Of a stretch of DNA of 64,000 nt, positions 1-8,321 are shown piece by piece. A program made the position numbers and the translations under genes. This DNA comes from Nocardia coubleae NBRC 108252 (GTDB lineage: Bacteria > Actinomycetota > Actinomycetes > Mycobacteriales > Mycobacteriaceae). The stretch covers positions 372,001 through 436,000 of the forward strand of contig NZ_BDBD01000004.1 in the NCBI RefSeq assembly GCF_001612805.1, written 5' to 3'. How positions within the stretch are numbered: position 1 is the stretch's first letter; every line of letters starts with the position of its first letter. The notes under the pieces were generated by a model. The model was not told the DNA's origin, ran no database searches, and worked only from the letters and a program-made list of their open reading frames with translations.

Positions 1-372
1 GGGCAGGCCTCGATCGCGCACGTGGAGGTGGCGCCGCTCTCGCGCGCGGCGGTGACCGCGATCGAGCAGGTGATTCCCGACGCGACCGTCGTCACCGACG
101 ACATGCACCGAGCCCTGCTCGACGCGGGCCACTCCCCCGCCCCGACCCTGGTGAGCACGGACTGCTCCTGCTCCGCCCGCACACCCCGCTGCCTCCACGT
201 GCTCGCGGTGCTCTACACGATCGCCCGTCAGGTAGACGAAAACCCCCGTCTCGCATTGGAATTGCAGGGCTACTTCGACACCACTCACGACCCGGAAGCG
301 CCCGTCGCCGAGTCACCCTGGACCCCCATCCACACCCTCGACCCTGCCTGCTTCTTCTCCGTCACCGGCTGA
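1..372 (+). CDS. SWIM zinc-finger protein (3' part only)
   Basis: The frame is open from the first base, so the gene starts outside the window. A CxC-x6-CxH pattern (CSCSARTPRCLH) followed by a helical stretch is the SWIM zinc-finger signature. SWIM domains bind DNA or protein partners, and in actinobacteria they often sit beside SNF2-type helicases. The last 40 residues are Pro/Asp-rich and look like an ordinary C-terminus. A GTG at 22 could be mistaken for the start, but reading frame and zinc-finger context continue upstream of it. The partner gene, if any, lies off the left edge. Confidence 0.75.
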   Translation, partial: GQASIAHVEVAPLSRAAVTAIEQVIPDATVVTDDMHRALLDAGHSPAPTLVSTDCSCSARTPRCLHVLAVLYTIARQVDENPRLALELQGYFDTTHDPEAPVAESPWTPIHTLDPACFFSVTG

Positions 373-642
373 ACCCGCCCGAGTCGACTCCACGTCGGCC
401 GCGCCGCGTGGCATCGGCCGCGCCGGATGGCACCAGTCATACCCGTGGCGCCAGCCGTGCCCCGTGGTGACAGCCACACCGCGTGGCACCGCGGCGGGGC
501 TTTGGCCGGTGGCGTCTGTGGTGCGGCGTGGCGACAGCTAGTGCGGCGTAGGGCATCGGCGATGCCGTGCGGCGTCAGGCAGCTGTGCGTGGCGGGTGCC
601 GAATGGGCGCCTGATAGTCGGCGGCATTTCGAGCCGGCTGGG
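373..642. repeat. Low-complexity GTGGC-rich intergenic stretch
   Basis: The stretch lies between two converging genes. It contains about eight degenerate copies of a GTGGC-centred word (GCGTGGCAT, CCGTGGCGCC, GCGTGGCACC and similar) and two near-identical copies of TCGGCCGCGCCG close together near 400-425. I see no convincing gene, promoter or clean terminator hairpin here. Short open frames across it have no family features. Confidence 0.35.
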
Positions 643-1380
643 TCAGGCGTTGGTGCCGCCGTCGACGGTGATGACTGCGCCGGTGATCGTGCGGGCTGAG
701 GGGCCCGCGAGGAAGGCGACCAGGTCGGCGATGTCGTCGGGGGTGCCGAAACGGCCGAGCGCGTTGAACTCTCGTTGCGTGGGTGCGTGCTCGCCCGCCG
801 CCGGGTTCATGTCCGTGTCGGTGGGGCCGGGCTGGACGAGGTTGACGGTGATGCCGCGCGGGCCGAGTTCCCTGGCCAGCGCCTTGGTGTAGCCGTTGAG
901 GGCCGACTTGCTCAGGTTGTAGAGGGCCAGGCCGCCGAACAGGGCGCGGTCGGTGAGGTTCGATCCGATGGAGATGATGCGCCCACCTTCGCCGAGGTGG
1001 GCCAGCGCGGCCTGGCCCGCGACGAACGGTGCCCTGGCATGGATGTCGAGGGCGCGATCGATCTCGGCGAGGGTGAATTCCTCGTAGGGCTTGGCCGGGA
1101 AGATGCCCGCGTTGTTCACCAGCACGTGGAGGCCGCCGAGTTCGTGCGCGGTCCGGTCGACGGCCGCGACCACGGCGGCGGCATCGGCGCTGTCGGCCTG
1201 GATCGGCAGCGCGCGCCTGCCGAGCGCCTCGATGTCGGCGGCGACGGACTTCGCGGCGACCTCGTCGCGCTGGTAGGTGAACGCCACATCGGTGCCGGTG
1301 GATGCCAGTTTCCGGGCGATGGCGGCGCCGATTCCCCGGCTGGCGCCGGTCACCAGGGCGACGGTGGTGCTGTGCGACAT
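643..1380 (-). CDS. SDR family oxidoreductase
   Basis: A classical short-chain dehydrogenase/reductase of 245 residues, the usual family length. The dinucleotide-binding motif TGASRGIG is at residues 11-18, the NNAG motif follows in mid-protein, and the catalytic Ser and YNLSK (Tyr-x3-Lys) are both present. The C-terminal VDGG tail is typical of tetrameric classical SDRs. An ATG 63 bp upstream in frame adds residues with no family match, so the start at 1380 next to the Rossmann fold is preferred. The gene is divergent from a TetR regulator 149 bp away, a common arrangement in which the regulator represses the SDR gene. The substrate cannot be read from the sequence. Confidence 0.9.
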   Translation of the reverse strand: MSHSTTVALVTGASRGIGAAIARKLASTGTDVAFTYQRDEVAAKSVAADIEALGRRALPIQADSADAAAVVAAVDRTAHELGGLHVLVNNAGIFPAKPYEEFTLAEIDRALDIHARAPFVAGQAALAHLGEGGRIISIGSNLTDRALFGGLALYNLSKSALNGYTKALARELGPRGITVNLVQPGPTDTDMNPAAGEHAPTQREFNALGRFGTPDDIADLVAFLAGPSARTITGAVITVDGGTNA

Positions 1381-1489
1381 GAAGGCTGCTCCAATTCCGT
1401 AGTGGTCGATACATAAAGAGAGAAGCGCATCGGACCGGCTCACGTCAAGGTTTTTCTTATCAACCGATACAGAAATCTTGGGCTACGGC

Positions 1490-1511
1490 GATCGCGGTAT
1501 ATTTACCGATC
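1490..1511. promoter_or_regulatory. Imperfect palindrome, candidate TetR operator
   Basis: CGGTA-TATT-TACCG lies inside a wider GATCG...CGATC dyad. It overlaps a TATATT -10-like hexamer (1499-1504) and ends 18 bp before the TetR start codon at 1530. An ACCGAT...ACAGAAA word occurs at 1463-1475 and again at 1505-1521. The placement fits autorepression and control of the divergent SDR gene. No binding data support this. Confidence 0.4.
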
Positions 1512-1529
1512 GGCACAGAAAGGTTTCCC

Positions 1530-2135
1530 ATGGCAGAACGTGGTCGCCCCCGCGCCTTCGACCGGGATGTCGCCCTGCGGCGGGCGATGGAGGTGTTCTG
1601 GGAACGCGGCTACGAGGGCGCGTCGATGAGCGACCTCACCACCGCCATGGGCATCAACTCACCCAGCCTGTACGCAGCCTTCGGCGACAAGGAATCCCTG
1701 TTCCGGGAAGCCGTGACGCTCTACGGCCGCGCCGAAGGATCACGCACCGCGCGGGCGCTGAGCGAGCAACCCACCGCCTACGCCGCGATCGCGGCCATGC
1801 TGCACGACAACATCGCCATGTACACCGACCCAGGCCTGCCCCAGGGCTGCATGGTGGTCCTCGCGGGCGCCACGTACACCACCCGCAACGCCTCGGTGCG
1901 CGAGTTCCTCACCGAGGCACGCCGCCGCACCACGGCCGACATCCAGGCCCGATTGGAACGTGGCGTCATCGAGGGCGATCTGAAACCGGGCACCGACACC
2001 GCCGCGCTCGCCGCCTTCTTCAGCACTGTCCTCTACGGGCTGTCCGTCCAGGCACGAGACGGCGTGGGCCACATCGAACTCACCGCCGCCGCCGACTCCG
2101 CGCTGCAGATCCTCGCCGCCGCCCGAACCGCTTGA
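1530..2135 (+). CDS. TetR/AcrR family transcriptional regulator
   Basis: A 201-residue one-component regulator. The N-terminal 55 residues form the TetR DNA-binding domain: the helix around AMEVFWERGYEGASMSDLT, then the recognition region with SPSLYAAFGDKESLF. The remaining all-helical part is the ligand-binding/dimerisation domain, with a CMVVLAG stretch seen in several regulators of this subgroup. The ATG at 1530 is followed at once by the usual ARG/RGRPR-like basic lead-in. It is divergent from the SDR gene at 643-1380 and probably controls that gene and itself. The ligand is unknown. Confidence 0.9.
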   Translation: MAERGRPRAFDRDVALRRAMEVFWERGYEGASMSDLTTAMGINSPSLYAAFGDKESLFREAVTLYGRAEGSRTARALSEQPTAYAAIAAMLHDNIAMYTDPGLPQGCMVVLAGATYTTRNASVREFLTEARRRTTADIQARLERGVIEGDLKPGTDTAALAAFFSTVLYGLSVQARDGVGHIELTAAADSALQILAAARTA

Positions 2136-2187
2136 TCCACCGAACCCGGACCCAGCCGCGACAACTACCCGCTCATGTCCGCACGAG

Positions 2188-3948
2188 CTATCGCCGGCGC
2201 AGCGCCGCAATTCTTTCGGTGAGTTGATCGGCGGTCGCCAAAGCGGTTGGCGGACCACCGCATTCGCGGCGGAGTTCGCCGTGGATGACGCCGTGTGGTT
2301 TGCCGGTGCGGTGGTGGTGCATGGCGACGAGACTGTTGAGTTCGCGACGCAGCTCGCCCAGCTTGTCCGAGGTCGCGACCCGTTCGGCTACGGCGGCGGG
2401 CTGGGGGGCGGCGACGGCGGCGCTGCGTTCCGACAGCTGACGCGACTGTCGGTCGCGCAGCAGCGCCCGCATCTGATCGGCGTCGAGAAGACCGGGGATG
2501 CCGAGATAGTCGGCTTCCTCGTCGCTGCCCGCGAAGGTGGCGGTGCCGAAGGAGGATCCGTCGTAGATCACCTGGTCGAGCTCGGCGTCGGCGGCCAGGG
2601 CGACGAAGGATTTCTCTTCCTCGCCCGGCTCGTCCTTGGTCTTGTTCGCCTCGGTGAGCAGTTCGTCGTCGAGGGCGTTCTTCTCGCGGTGCGGTTTGCC
2701 GATCACGTGGTCGCGTTGCAACTCGAGCTGCGCGGCCAGATCCAGCAGCACCGGCACCGACGGCAGGAACACGCTCGCGGTCTCCCCCGGCTTGCGGGCA
2801 CGCACGAAACGCCCGATGGCCTGGGCGAAGTACAGCGGTGTCGACGCGCTGGTGGCGTACACGCCGACCGCGAGGCGTGGCACGTCGACACCTTCGGACA
2901 CCATGCGCACCGCGACCATCCACGGCTGGGTACTGCTCGCGAATTCACCGATGCGCTGCGAGGACTGCGGGTCGTCGGAGAGCACCAGCGCGGGCCGCTC
3001 CCCCGAGATGTGTTCCAGAAGTTCGGCGTAGTCGCGGGCGCGTTCCTGATCGGTGGCGATGACAAGGCCACCGGCGTCCGGGATGCCGGAGGACCGCAAC
3101 TGCCGCAGCCGGGTGTCGGCCGCGCGCAGCACCGCCGAGATCCAGTCGCCCGCGGGGTCGAGCGCGGTGCGCCAGGCGCGGGCGGTCTGTTCGGCGCTGA
3201 GGGGTTCGCCGAGGCGGGCGGTGTGTTCCTCGCCCGCGCTGTCGCGCCAGTGCGCGTCGCCGGAGTAGGCGAGGAACACCACGGGTCGGACGACGCCGTC
3301 GGCGAGGGCGTCGGCGTACCCGTAGGAGTGGTCGGCGCGCGAACGCGGGAAACCGGACTCGTCGGGTTCGTAGGTGACGAACGGGATCTTGGAATCGTCG
3401 CTGCGGAACGGCGTACCGGTGAGGGCGAGGCGGCGGGTGGCGTCGCCGAAGGCCTCCTCGGTGGCCTCGCCCCAGGATTTCGCGTCGCCCGCGTGGTGGA
3501 TCTCGTCGAGAATCACCAGGGTGCGGCGGTTCTCGGTGCGCACCCGGTGCCGGGTGGGATGCGCGGCGACCTGGGCGTAGGTGACGACCACACCGTGATA
3601 GTCGCCGGAGGTGCCGCCGGTGGAGTTGGAGAAGCGGGAGTCGAGCTGGATACCCGAGCGCGCCGCGGAGGCGGCCCACTGGTGCTTGAGGTGCTCGGTC
3701 GGCGCGACGACGGTGATCTGATCCACCGTCCGATCCGCCAGCAACTCGGCGGCAACCCGCAGCGCGAAGGTGGTCTTACCGGCGCCGGGCGTAGCGACCG
3801 CGAGGAAGTCGCGTGGCTTGGTGGCCAGGTATTTCGTCAGGGCGCGGCGCTGCCAGGCGCGCAGGGAACCGCCCGACGCACCACCCGCCGTCGAATCGCC
3901 CGGTGTACCCGCTTCTCTCGCCGCAGCGACGCCACCCGACCCAGTCAC
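2188..3948 (-). CDS. DEAD/DEAH-type superfamily II helicase
   Basis: A 586-residue ATP-dependent helicase-like protein. The Q-like region RAWQRRAL is near residue 30, Walker A TPGAGKTT at 53-60, Walker B DEIH at 148-151, motif III-like LTGTPFRSD follows, and motif VI QAIGRFVRARKPGE is in the second RecA lobe. This lobe pattern resembles the XPB/UvrB/type III restriction helicase branch. The C-terminal 150 residues are charged and Ala-rich with no domain I recognise. No restriction or methylase gene is adjacent, so a housekeeping repair or RNA role is as likely as defence. It is divergent from the BrkB gene. Confidence 0.85.
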   Translation of the reverse strand: MTGSGGVAAAREAGTPGDSTAGGASGGSLRAWQRRALTKYLATKPRDFLAVATPGAGKTTFALRVAAELLADRTVDQITVVAPTEHLKHQWAASAARSGIQLDSRFSNSTGGTSGDYHGVVVTYAQVAAHPTRHRVRTENRRTLVILDEIHHAGDAKSWGEATEEAFGDATRRLALTGTPFRSDDSKIPFVTYEPDESGFPRSRADHSYGYADALADGVVRPVVFLAYSGDAHWRDSAGEEHTARLGEPLSAEQTARAWRTALDPAGDWISAVLRAADTRLRQLRSSGIPDAGGLVIATDQERARDYAELLEHISGERPALVLSDDPQSSQRIGEFASSTQPWMVAVRMVSEGVDVPRLAVGVYATSASTPLYFAQAIGRFVRARKPGETASVFLPSVPVLLDLAAQLELQRDHVIGKPHREKNALDDELLTEANKTKDEPGEEEKSFVALAADAELDQVIYDGSSFGTATFAGSDEEADYLGIPGLLDADQMRALLRDRQSRQLSERSAAVAAPQPAAVAERVATSDKLGELRRELNSLVAMHHHRTGKPHGVIHGELRRECGGPPTALATADQLTERIAALRRR

Positions 3949-4115
3949 GCAGACGACCCTAGCCGCCCGATACGGCGTGTCGCCAACACCGACGCGGCGC
4001 GCGCGACGGGCGTCACATCCCGGCCGAGGTCACCGGCCATTTACCTGTTACCCACCGACACGATGCTCGTCCCGCACCCCATGGTCGACGTCGGTGCGGG
4101 ATGCTGGACAACGAC

Positions 4116-5255
4116 ATGAGCAACAACGAGGCCCACGCGACCGACGCCGCGTATCCGCCGCCCACCCCTGGGCCCGGCGGTGCGGTGGCCGTACCCGTGC
4201 CCGCCGGGCAACATCCGCGCGAACACGCGCGGTGGCTGTCCTGGTCGCGGACGGCGTGGCGGCTGATCGTGCGGGTCTCGCACAAGTGCTGGGACAACTC
4301 GATTTTCGCCAAGTCGGCGGCGGCGGCGTTCTGGCAGACGCTGTCGCTCGCACCGCTGCTGCTCGGCCTGCTCGGCAGCCTCGGCTACGTGGGTGGGCTG
4401 TTCGGCCCCGACACCGTGCAGATCGTGGAAGCCAAGATCATCGCGTTCAGCCGGGACTTCTTCAGCCCGTCGGTGGTGTCGGACCTGATCGAACCCACCG
4501 TCGACGATGTGCTCGGCCGTGGCCGTGGCGCGGTGGTGTCGTTCGGTTTCGTGCTGTCGCTGTGGGCCGGGTCCTCGGCCATGGCGACCTTCGTCGACGC
4601 GATCGTCGAGGCGCACGGTCAGCAGGACGCCCGCCACCCGGTGTGGCAACGGATCTTCGCGTTGCTGCTGTATGTGCAGTTCCTGGTGGCGGCGGTGTTG
4701 TTGCTGCCGATGATCGCGCTGGGGCCCACCCGGATCGGGCGGGTACTACCCGATGCCTGGCGCGAACCGGGGCTGCGGGTGATCGACACGTTCTACTACC
4801 CGATCGTCGGGTTGTTGCTCATCGTCGGACTCACCACGCTCTACAAGCTCGCGCTGCACAAGTCGCTGCCGTGGCACCGGTTGTTCGCCGGGGCACTGGT
4901 CGCGGGGGTGTTCTTCATGGCCGCCAGCGACCTGCTGCGCCGCTACCTGTCCTGGATCACCGAGACCGGGGTGAGTTACGGCGCGCTGGCCACCCCGATC
5001 GCGTTCCTGCTGTTCACCTATTTCCTCGGCTTCGCGGTGATTCTCGGCGCGGAGTTCAACGCGGCGGTGCAGGAGTTCTGGCCCGCACGCGCGACCCGCA
5101 TCGAGCAGGTGAAGGAATGGATCACCAGTCAGGTGCTCGGTGACGACGAAACCGACAGCGAACACGACGAAAGCGCCGACGCCTCGACGGAGGCGCCGGC
5201 GTCGTCACCGACGGCGGAACCGGCTCAGTCGCCGCCCTTGCGCAAGCGCTCGTAG
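4116..5255 (+). CDS. YihY/virulence factor BrkB family membrane protein
   Basis: The protein has about 379 residues from the ATG at 4116. An in-frame ATG 15 bp earlier, at 4101, is the alternative start. A hydrophilic N-terminus leads into a conserved amphipathic region (HKCWDNSIFAKSAAAAFWQT) and then six hydrophobic segments spread over residues 70-315, the normal BrkB/YihY topology. The conserved GALLVAG-like and YFLGFAVILGAEFNA motifs are present. The C-terminal 50 residues are Asp/Glu/Ser/Thr-rich and cytoplasmic. The family was once called ribonuclease BN, but it is now regarded as an envelope membrane family of unclear transport role. The 3' end overlaps the convergent DUF3039 gene by 31 bp. 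Confidence 0.85.
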   Translation: MSNNEAHATDAAYPPPTPGPGGAVAVPVPAGQHPREHARWLSWSRTAWRLIVRVSHKCWDNSIFAKSAAAAFWQTLSLAPLLLGLLGSLGYVGGLFGPDTVQIVEAKIIAFSRDFFSPSVVSDLIEPTVDDVLGRGRGAVVSFGFVLSLWAGSSAMATFVDAIVEAHGQQDARHPVWQRIFALLLYVQFLVAAVLLLPMIALGPTRIGRVLPDAWREPGLRVIDTFYYPIVGLLLIVGLTTLYKLALHKSLPWHRLFAGALVAGVFFMAASDLLRRYLSWITETGVSYGALATPIAFLLFTYFLGFAVILGAEFNAAVQEFWPARATRIEQVKEWITSQVLGDDETDSEHDESADASTEAPASSPTAEPAQSPPLRKRS

Positions 5256-5464
5256 ACCTTCTTGCAGTCCGGGCAGACCGGTGAGCCGGGCTTGGGCGAC
5301 CGGGTCACCGGGAACACCTCACCGCACAGCGCGACGACCATGGTGCCCATCACGGCACTTTCGGCGATCCGGTCCTTCTTCACGTAGTGGAAGAACTTGG
5401 GGACGTCGTCACCGGTCGTCTCGTCGGTCGTGGTTTCCGGGCGTACCAGAGTGTCCGTACTCAT
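5225..5464 (-). CDS. DUF3039 domain protein
   Basis: A 79-residue protein matching the actinobacterial DUF3039 family. An acidic N-terminus leads to a conserved KFFHYVKKDRI segment and a C-x16-C-x2-C arrangement (Cys47, Cys64, Cys67, the last pair as CPDC) that looks like a small metal site. An in-frame ATG nine bases upstream (5473) is an alternative start. The gene converges on and overlaps the BrkB gene and is divergent from the DUF3099 gene 84 bp away. No function is known for the family. The Cys spacing suggests zinc binding. Confidence 0.85.
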   Translation of the reverse strand: MSTDTLVRPETTTDETTGDDVPKFFHYVKKDRIAESAVMGTMVVALCGEVFPVTRSPKPGSPVCPDCKKVYERLRKGGD

Positions 5465-5548
5465 GCCTTCCATGATGCCGCATCCGGGCGGTGGCTCGCT
5501 GACCAGCCGCGTGTGCGCCCGGCGGCGGCAAGTGGAAGACTCGGGAGC

Positions 5549-5959
5549 ATGCAGTCCAACGGCGAGTCCCCCGGCGCCGGCGATCCGACCCCGGAACCCG
5601 AAGTGCACCTGCCGGGCAAAGGTGCCTCGCGGGGGTTCTTCCGCGACTCCGGTGAGCATCCCGTGCTCATCACCGAGGCCGCGACCTCGCTCGACGAGCA
5701 GCACCGCGCCCGGGTACGCCGCTACATGATCATCATGGGTTTCCGTATCCCGTGCCTGATCCTCGCGGCCATCGCCTACAGCGTGTTCGAGAACCCGCTC
5801 ATCTCCATCCTCATCATCGCCGCGTCGGTACCGCTGCCGTGGATCGCGGTGCTGATCGCCAACGACCGGCCGCCTCGCACCAAGGACGAACCGAGCCGCT
5901 GGGACGGGCGCCGCGAGGAGATCGCTCTCGAGGCGCGCTCACGCAAAGCCCTCGAGTGA
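5549..5959 (+). CDS. DUF3099 domain membrane protein
   Basis: A 136-residue small membrane protein. The first 58 residues are soluble and include the family-typical block HPVLITEAATSLDEQHRARVRRYM. Two hydrophobic helices follow at about 61-80 and 84-105, then a charged tail rich in Arg and Glu. This matches the actinobacterial DUF3099 family, whose role is unknown. The open frame extends further upstream, but the conserved part begins after the ATG at 5549, so that start was chosen. The last 21 bp overlap the convergent MFS gene. Confidence 0.8.
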   Translation: MQSNGESPGAGDPTPEPEVHLPGKGASRGFFRDSGEHPVLITEAATSLDEQHRARVRRYMIIMGFRIPCLILAAIAYSVFENPLISILIIAASVPLPWIAVLIANDRPPRTKDEPSRWDGRREEIALEARSRKALE

Positions 5960-7297
5960 GCGCCGCGGCCGCCTGATCAGGATCGACATCAGCGCCGCCG
6001 CGCCGCACAACCCGCCCGCCAGGTACCAGGCCAGATCGTAGGAACCGTTGAGGTCGCGGATGAAGCCCGCACCGGTGGCCGCTATCGCCGCACCCACCTG
6101 GTGGGCGGCGAACACCCAGCCGAACGCGATCGGACCGTCGGCGCCGAACAGTTCCCGGCACAGCAGCACCGTCGGCGGGACCGTCGCGATCCAGTCCAGG
6201 CCGTAGAAGATGATGAACACCCACATGCTCGGCTGGGTGTGCGGGCCGAGCAGCGACGGCAGGATCAGCAGCGACAGTCCGCGCAGCGAGTAGTAGCCCA
6301 GCAGCAGATAGCGCGGGTCCACCCGGTCCGACAGCCACCCCGAGGCGATGGTGCCCACCACATCGAAGACCCCGACCAGTGCCAGCAACCCGGCCGCCGT
6401 GGTCGGTGGCATGCCGTGGTCGTGCGCAGCGGTGACGAAATGGGTGCCGACCAGGCCGTTCGTCGACGCGCCACACACCGCGAAACCGCCTGCGAGCAAC
6501 CAGAATCCGGGCCTGCGGGCGGCTGTGGCGAGCACCCGAAGCGCCCGGCCCGCTCCCCCGGCGACCGGCTGCCGCACACCGACGTCCGAACCCGGTTCGG
6601 CACCGTAGGCGCGCACGCCCGCATCGCTCGGATAGTCGCGCACGAACAACCACACCAGCGGCACAACCGCCAGGGCAACGGCCGCAACGATCACCGACGG
6701 CAGGCGCCACCCGTGATCGTGGGCGAGCATCGAGACCAGCGGCAGGAACACCAGTTGCCCCGTCGCGCCCGCCGCCGTCAGGATGCCCGTCACCAGGCCT
6801 CGGCTGCGGACGAACCAGCGACCGGTGATGGTGGCGACGAACGGCATGGACATCGAACCGACGCCGATACCGACCAGCAGACCCCACGTCATCAGGAGCT
6901 GCCAGGACTGGGTCATGAACACCGTCAGCCCGGCACCCGCGGCGATCAGCACCAGCGCCGCGCACACCACCCGGCGGATACCGAACCGGTCCATCAACGC
7001 CGCGGCGAACGGCGAGATCAGGCCGTAGAGCAGCATGTTCAGGGAGACGGCGGCCGAGATCGTCGCGTGCGACCACCCGAACTCGTCGTGCAACGGTTCG
7101 ATCAGGACGCTGGGGACCGAACGGAACGCCGCCGCGCCGAGGAGCGCGACGAAGCCGACGCCCGCGACGATCCAGGCGGGGTGCAGGGCGCGGCGGGGTT
7201 CGTCGACGAGCCGGCGCGCTACCGCTGGCTCGGGTTCGATCGGGACTTCACCGGCGGGCGGAGTGAGTGGGCGCAGGTCGGTCACCCTGGTGATCAT
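5939..7297 (-). CDS. MFS transporter
   Basis: A 452-residue major facilitator with twelve predicted membrane helices. A soluble N-terminus of about 35 residues precedes TM1. The loop between TM2 and TM3 carries LMDRFGIRR, a form of the MFS motif A, and its repeat SGWLSDRVDPR appears between TM8 and TM9. The layout resembles the monocarboxylate/oxalate:formate (OFA-like) branch, but the substrate cannot be assigned from sequence. The 3' end overlaps the convergent DUF3099 gene. The 256-bp region upstream, shared with the VOC gene, is AT-poorer than typical promoters, and I see no clear operator there. Confidence 0.88.
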   Translation of the reverse strand: MITRVTDLRPLTPPAGEVPIEPEPAVARRLVDEPRRALHPAWIVAGVGFVALLGAAAFRSVPSVLIEPLHDEFGWSHATISAAVSLNMLLYGLISPFAAALMDRFGIRRVVCAALVLIAAGAGLTVFMTQSWQLLMTWGLLVGIGVGSMSMPFVATITGRWFVRSRGLVTGILTAAGATGQLVFLPLVSMLAHDHGWRLPSVIVAAVALAVVPLVWLFVRDYPSDAGVRAYGAEPGSDVGVRQPVAGGAGRALRVLATAARRPGFWLLAGGFAVCGASTNGLVGTHFVTAAHDHGMPPTTAAGLLALVGVFDVVGTIASGWLSDRVDPRYLLLGYYSLRGLSLLILPSLLGPHTQPSMWVFIIFYGLDWIATVPPTVLLCRELFGADGPIAFGWVFAAHQVGAAIAATGAGFIRDLNGSYDLAWYLAGGLCGAAALMSILIRRPRRSLEGFA

Positions 7298-7553
7298 GAA
7301 GCATGTTGCCGTTTCGAACGAGTGGCCGGAGTGACACGTTTCGTCGATATCCGGCCAATTCGATCGGCCGGCCGGGTCGCGGCGACCGGGGCCCGCACCG
7401 GGCCCAGCATTTCGGTCGACAGCGCGGCCCGCGCGGCATACCGTGCGAAAGGAGCCGCCGATGCCCGTGCCGCACGGCCTCTGCCGGGTTCGTGACGGTC
7501 GGGCCTTGCTTTCGTGGCGGTGTCTCGAACCTCCGATCTACCAGGGAGACACA

Positions 7554-8279
7554 ATGATTCGTTGGACCTGGGCGTTCATCGACCGGCCCGCAGCCACTTT
7601 CGACGAGTGCGTACGGTTCTGGGCAGAGGCGACCGGGTCGACGGTGTCGCCGCCGCGTGGAACGCACGGTGAGTTCGTCACGCTGCTGCCGTCGACCGGA
7701 CCCGCGTGGCTGAAGATGCAGCGGGTGGGCGGCGCAGGCGGGACACACCTCGATCTGGATGTCGACGACATCCCCGCCGCGGTAGCCGAGGCGGCGGCAC
7801 TCGGAGCCCAGGTCGTCCTGGTCGATCCCGACTACACAGTGATGGAATCACCTGCGGGACAGACCTTCTGCTTCACTCTCGCGGGCCCGTCCCCCGCTAC
7901 CGGTGCGATGGCACGGGTCACGGCGCCCGATGGAAATGTCGCGGCACTCGACCAGATCTGCCTCGACCTCGCACCGACCGACCTCGACTCCGACACCTCG
8001 TTCTGGCAGGCGCTCACCGGGTGGTCCCCCGAATCGACCCGGCGCCCCGAGTTCGAACGGCTGCGCGATCCCGCACAACCACTGCAGTTCCTGCTGCAAC
8101 GCCTCGACGAGCCTCGACACCCCGGCGCCCACATCGATTTCGCGGCCACGGACATGTCCGCCGTCGCCACCTGGCACGAATCCCTCGGCGCCACCCGTCT
8201 CGTGGACGAGGAGTTCTGGATCGTCCTCGCCGATCCCAGTGGCACCCCCTACTGCGTGACCTCCCGCAAGCCTTCCTGA
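7554..8279 (+). CDS. VOC family (glyoxalase-like) protein
   Basis: A 241-residue protein built from two vicinal-oxygen-chelate modules, roughly residues 1-115 and 125-240. Each has the beta-alpha-beta-beta-beta pattern and conserved small motifs (GGTHLDLDVDD in the first, GAHIDFAATD in the second). The His-Asp pairs fall where VOC proteins place metal or substrate ligands. The open frame extends 37 codons upstream, but that part has no family match, and the ATG at 7554 follows an AGGGAG-type ribosome-binding site. Possible roles include glyoxalase, dioxygenase or antibiotic-binding function. None can be chosen from sequence. Confidence 0.82.
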   Translation: MIRWTWAFIDRPAATFDECVRFWAEATGSTVSPPRGTHGEFVTLLPSTGPAWLKMQRVGGAGGTHLDLDVDDIPAAVAEAAALGAQVVLVDPDYTVMESPAGQTFCFTLAGPSPATGAMARVTAPDGNVAALDQICLDLAPTDLDSDTSFWQALTGWSPESTRRPEFERLRDPAQPLQFLLQRLDEPRHPGAHIDFAATDMSAVATWHESLGATRLVDEEFWIVLADPSGTPYCVTSRKPS

Positions 8280-8321
8280 GCTGGCCGCGGCGCGGTGCGC
8301 CGAGGCTGGCAGAGTGGTCGG

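Noticed and set aside
1441..1529. TTGACG at 1443-1448 (minus strand) as -35 of the SDR promoter
   Set aside because: No acceptable -10 hexamer is found at 16-19 bp spacing, so a standard promoter could not be supported.
2188..3948. Helicase considered as part of a phage-defence or restriction system
   Set aside because: No methylase, nuclease or other defence gene is adjacent. Neighbours are ordinary chromosomal genes.
2224..4119. A 631-codon open frame on the plus strand
   Set aside because: It runs antisense to the complete DEAD/DEAH helicase at 2188-3948, has Gly/Ala/Arg-biased shadow composition and no domain motif.
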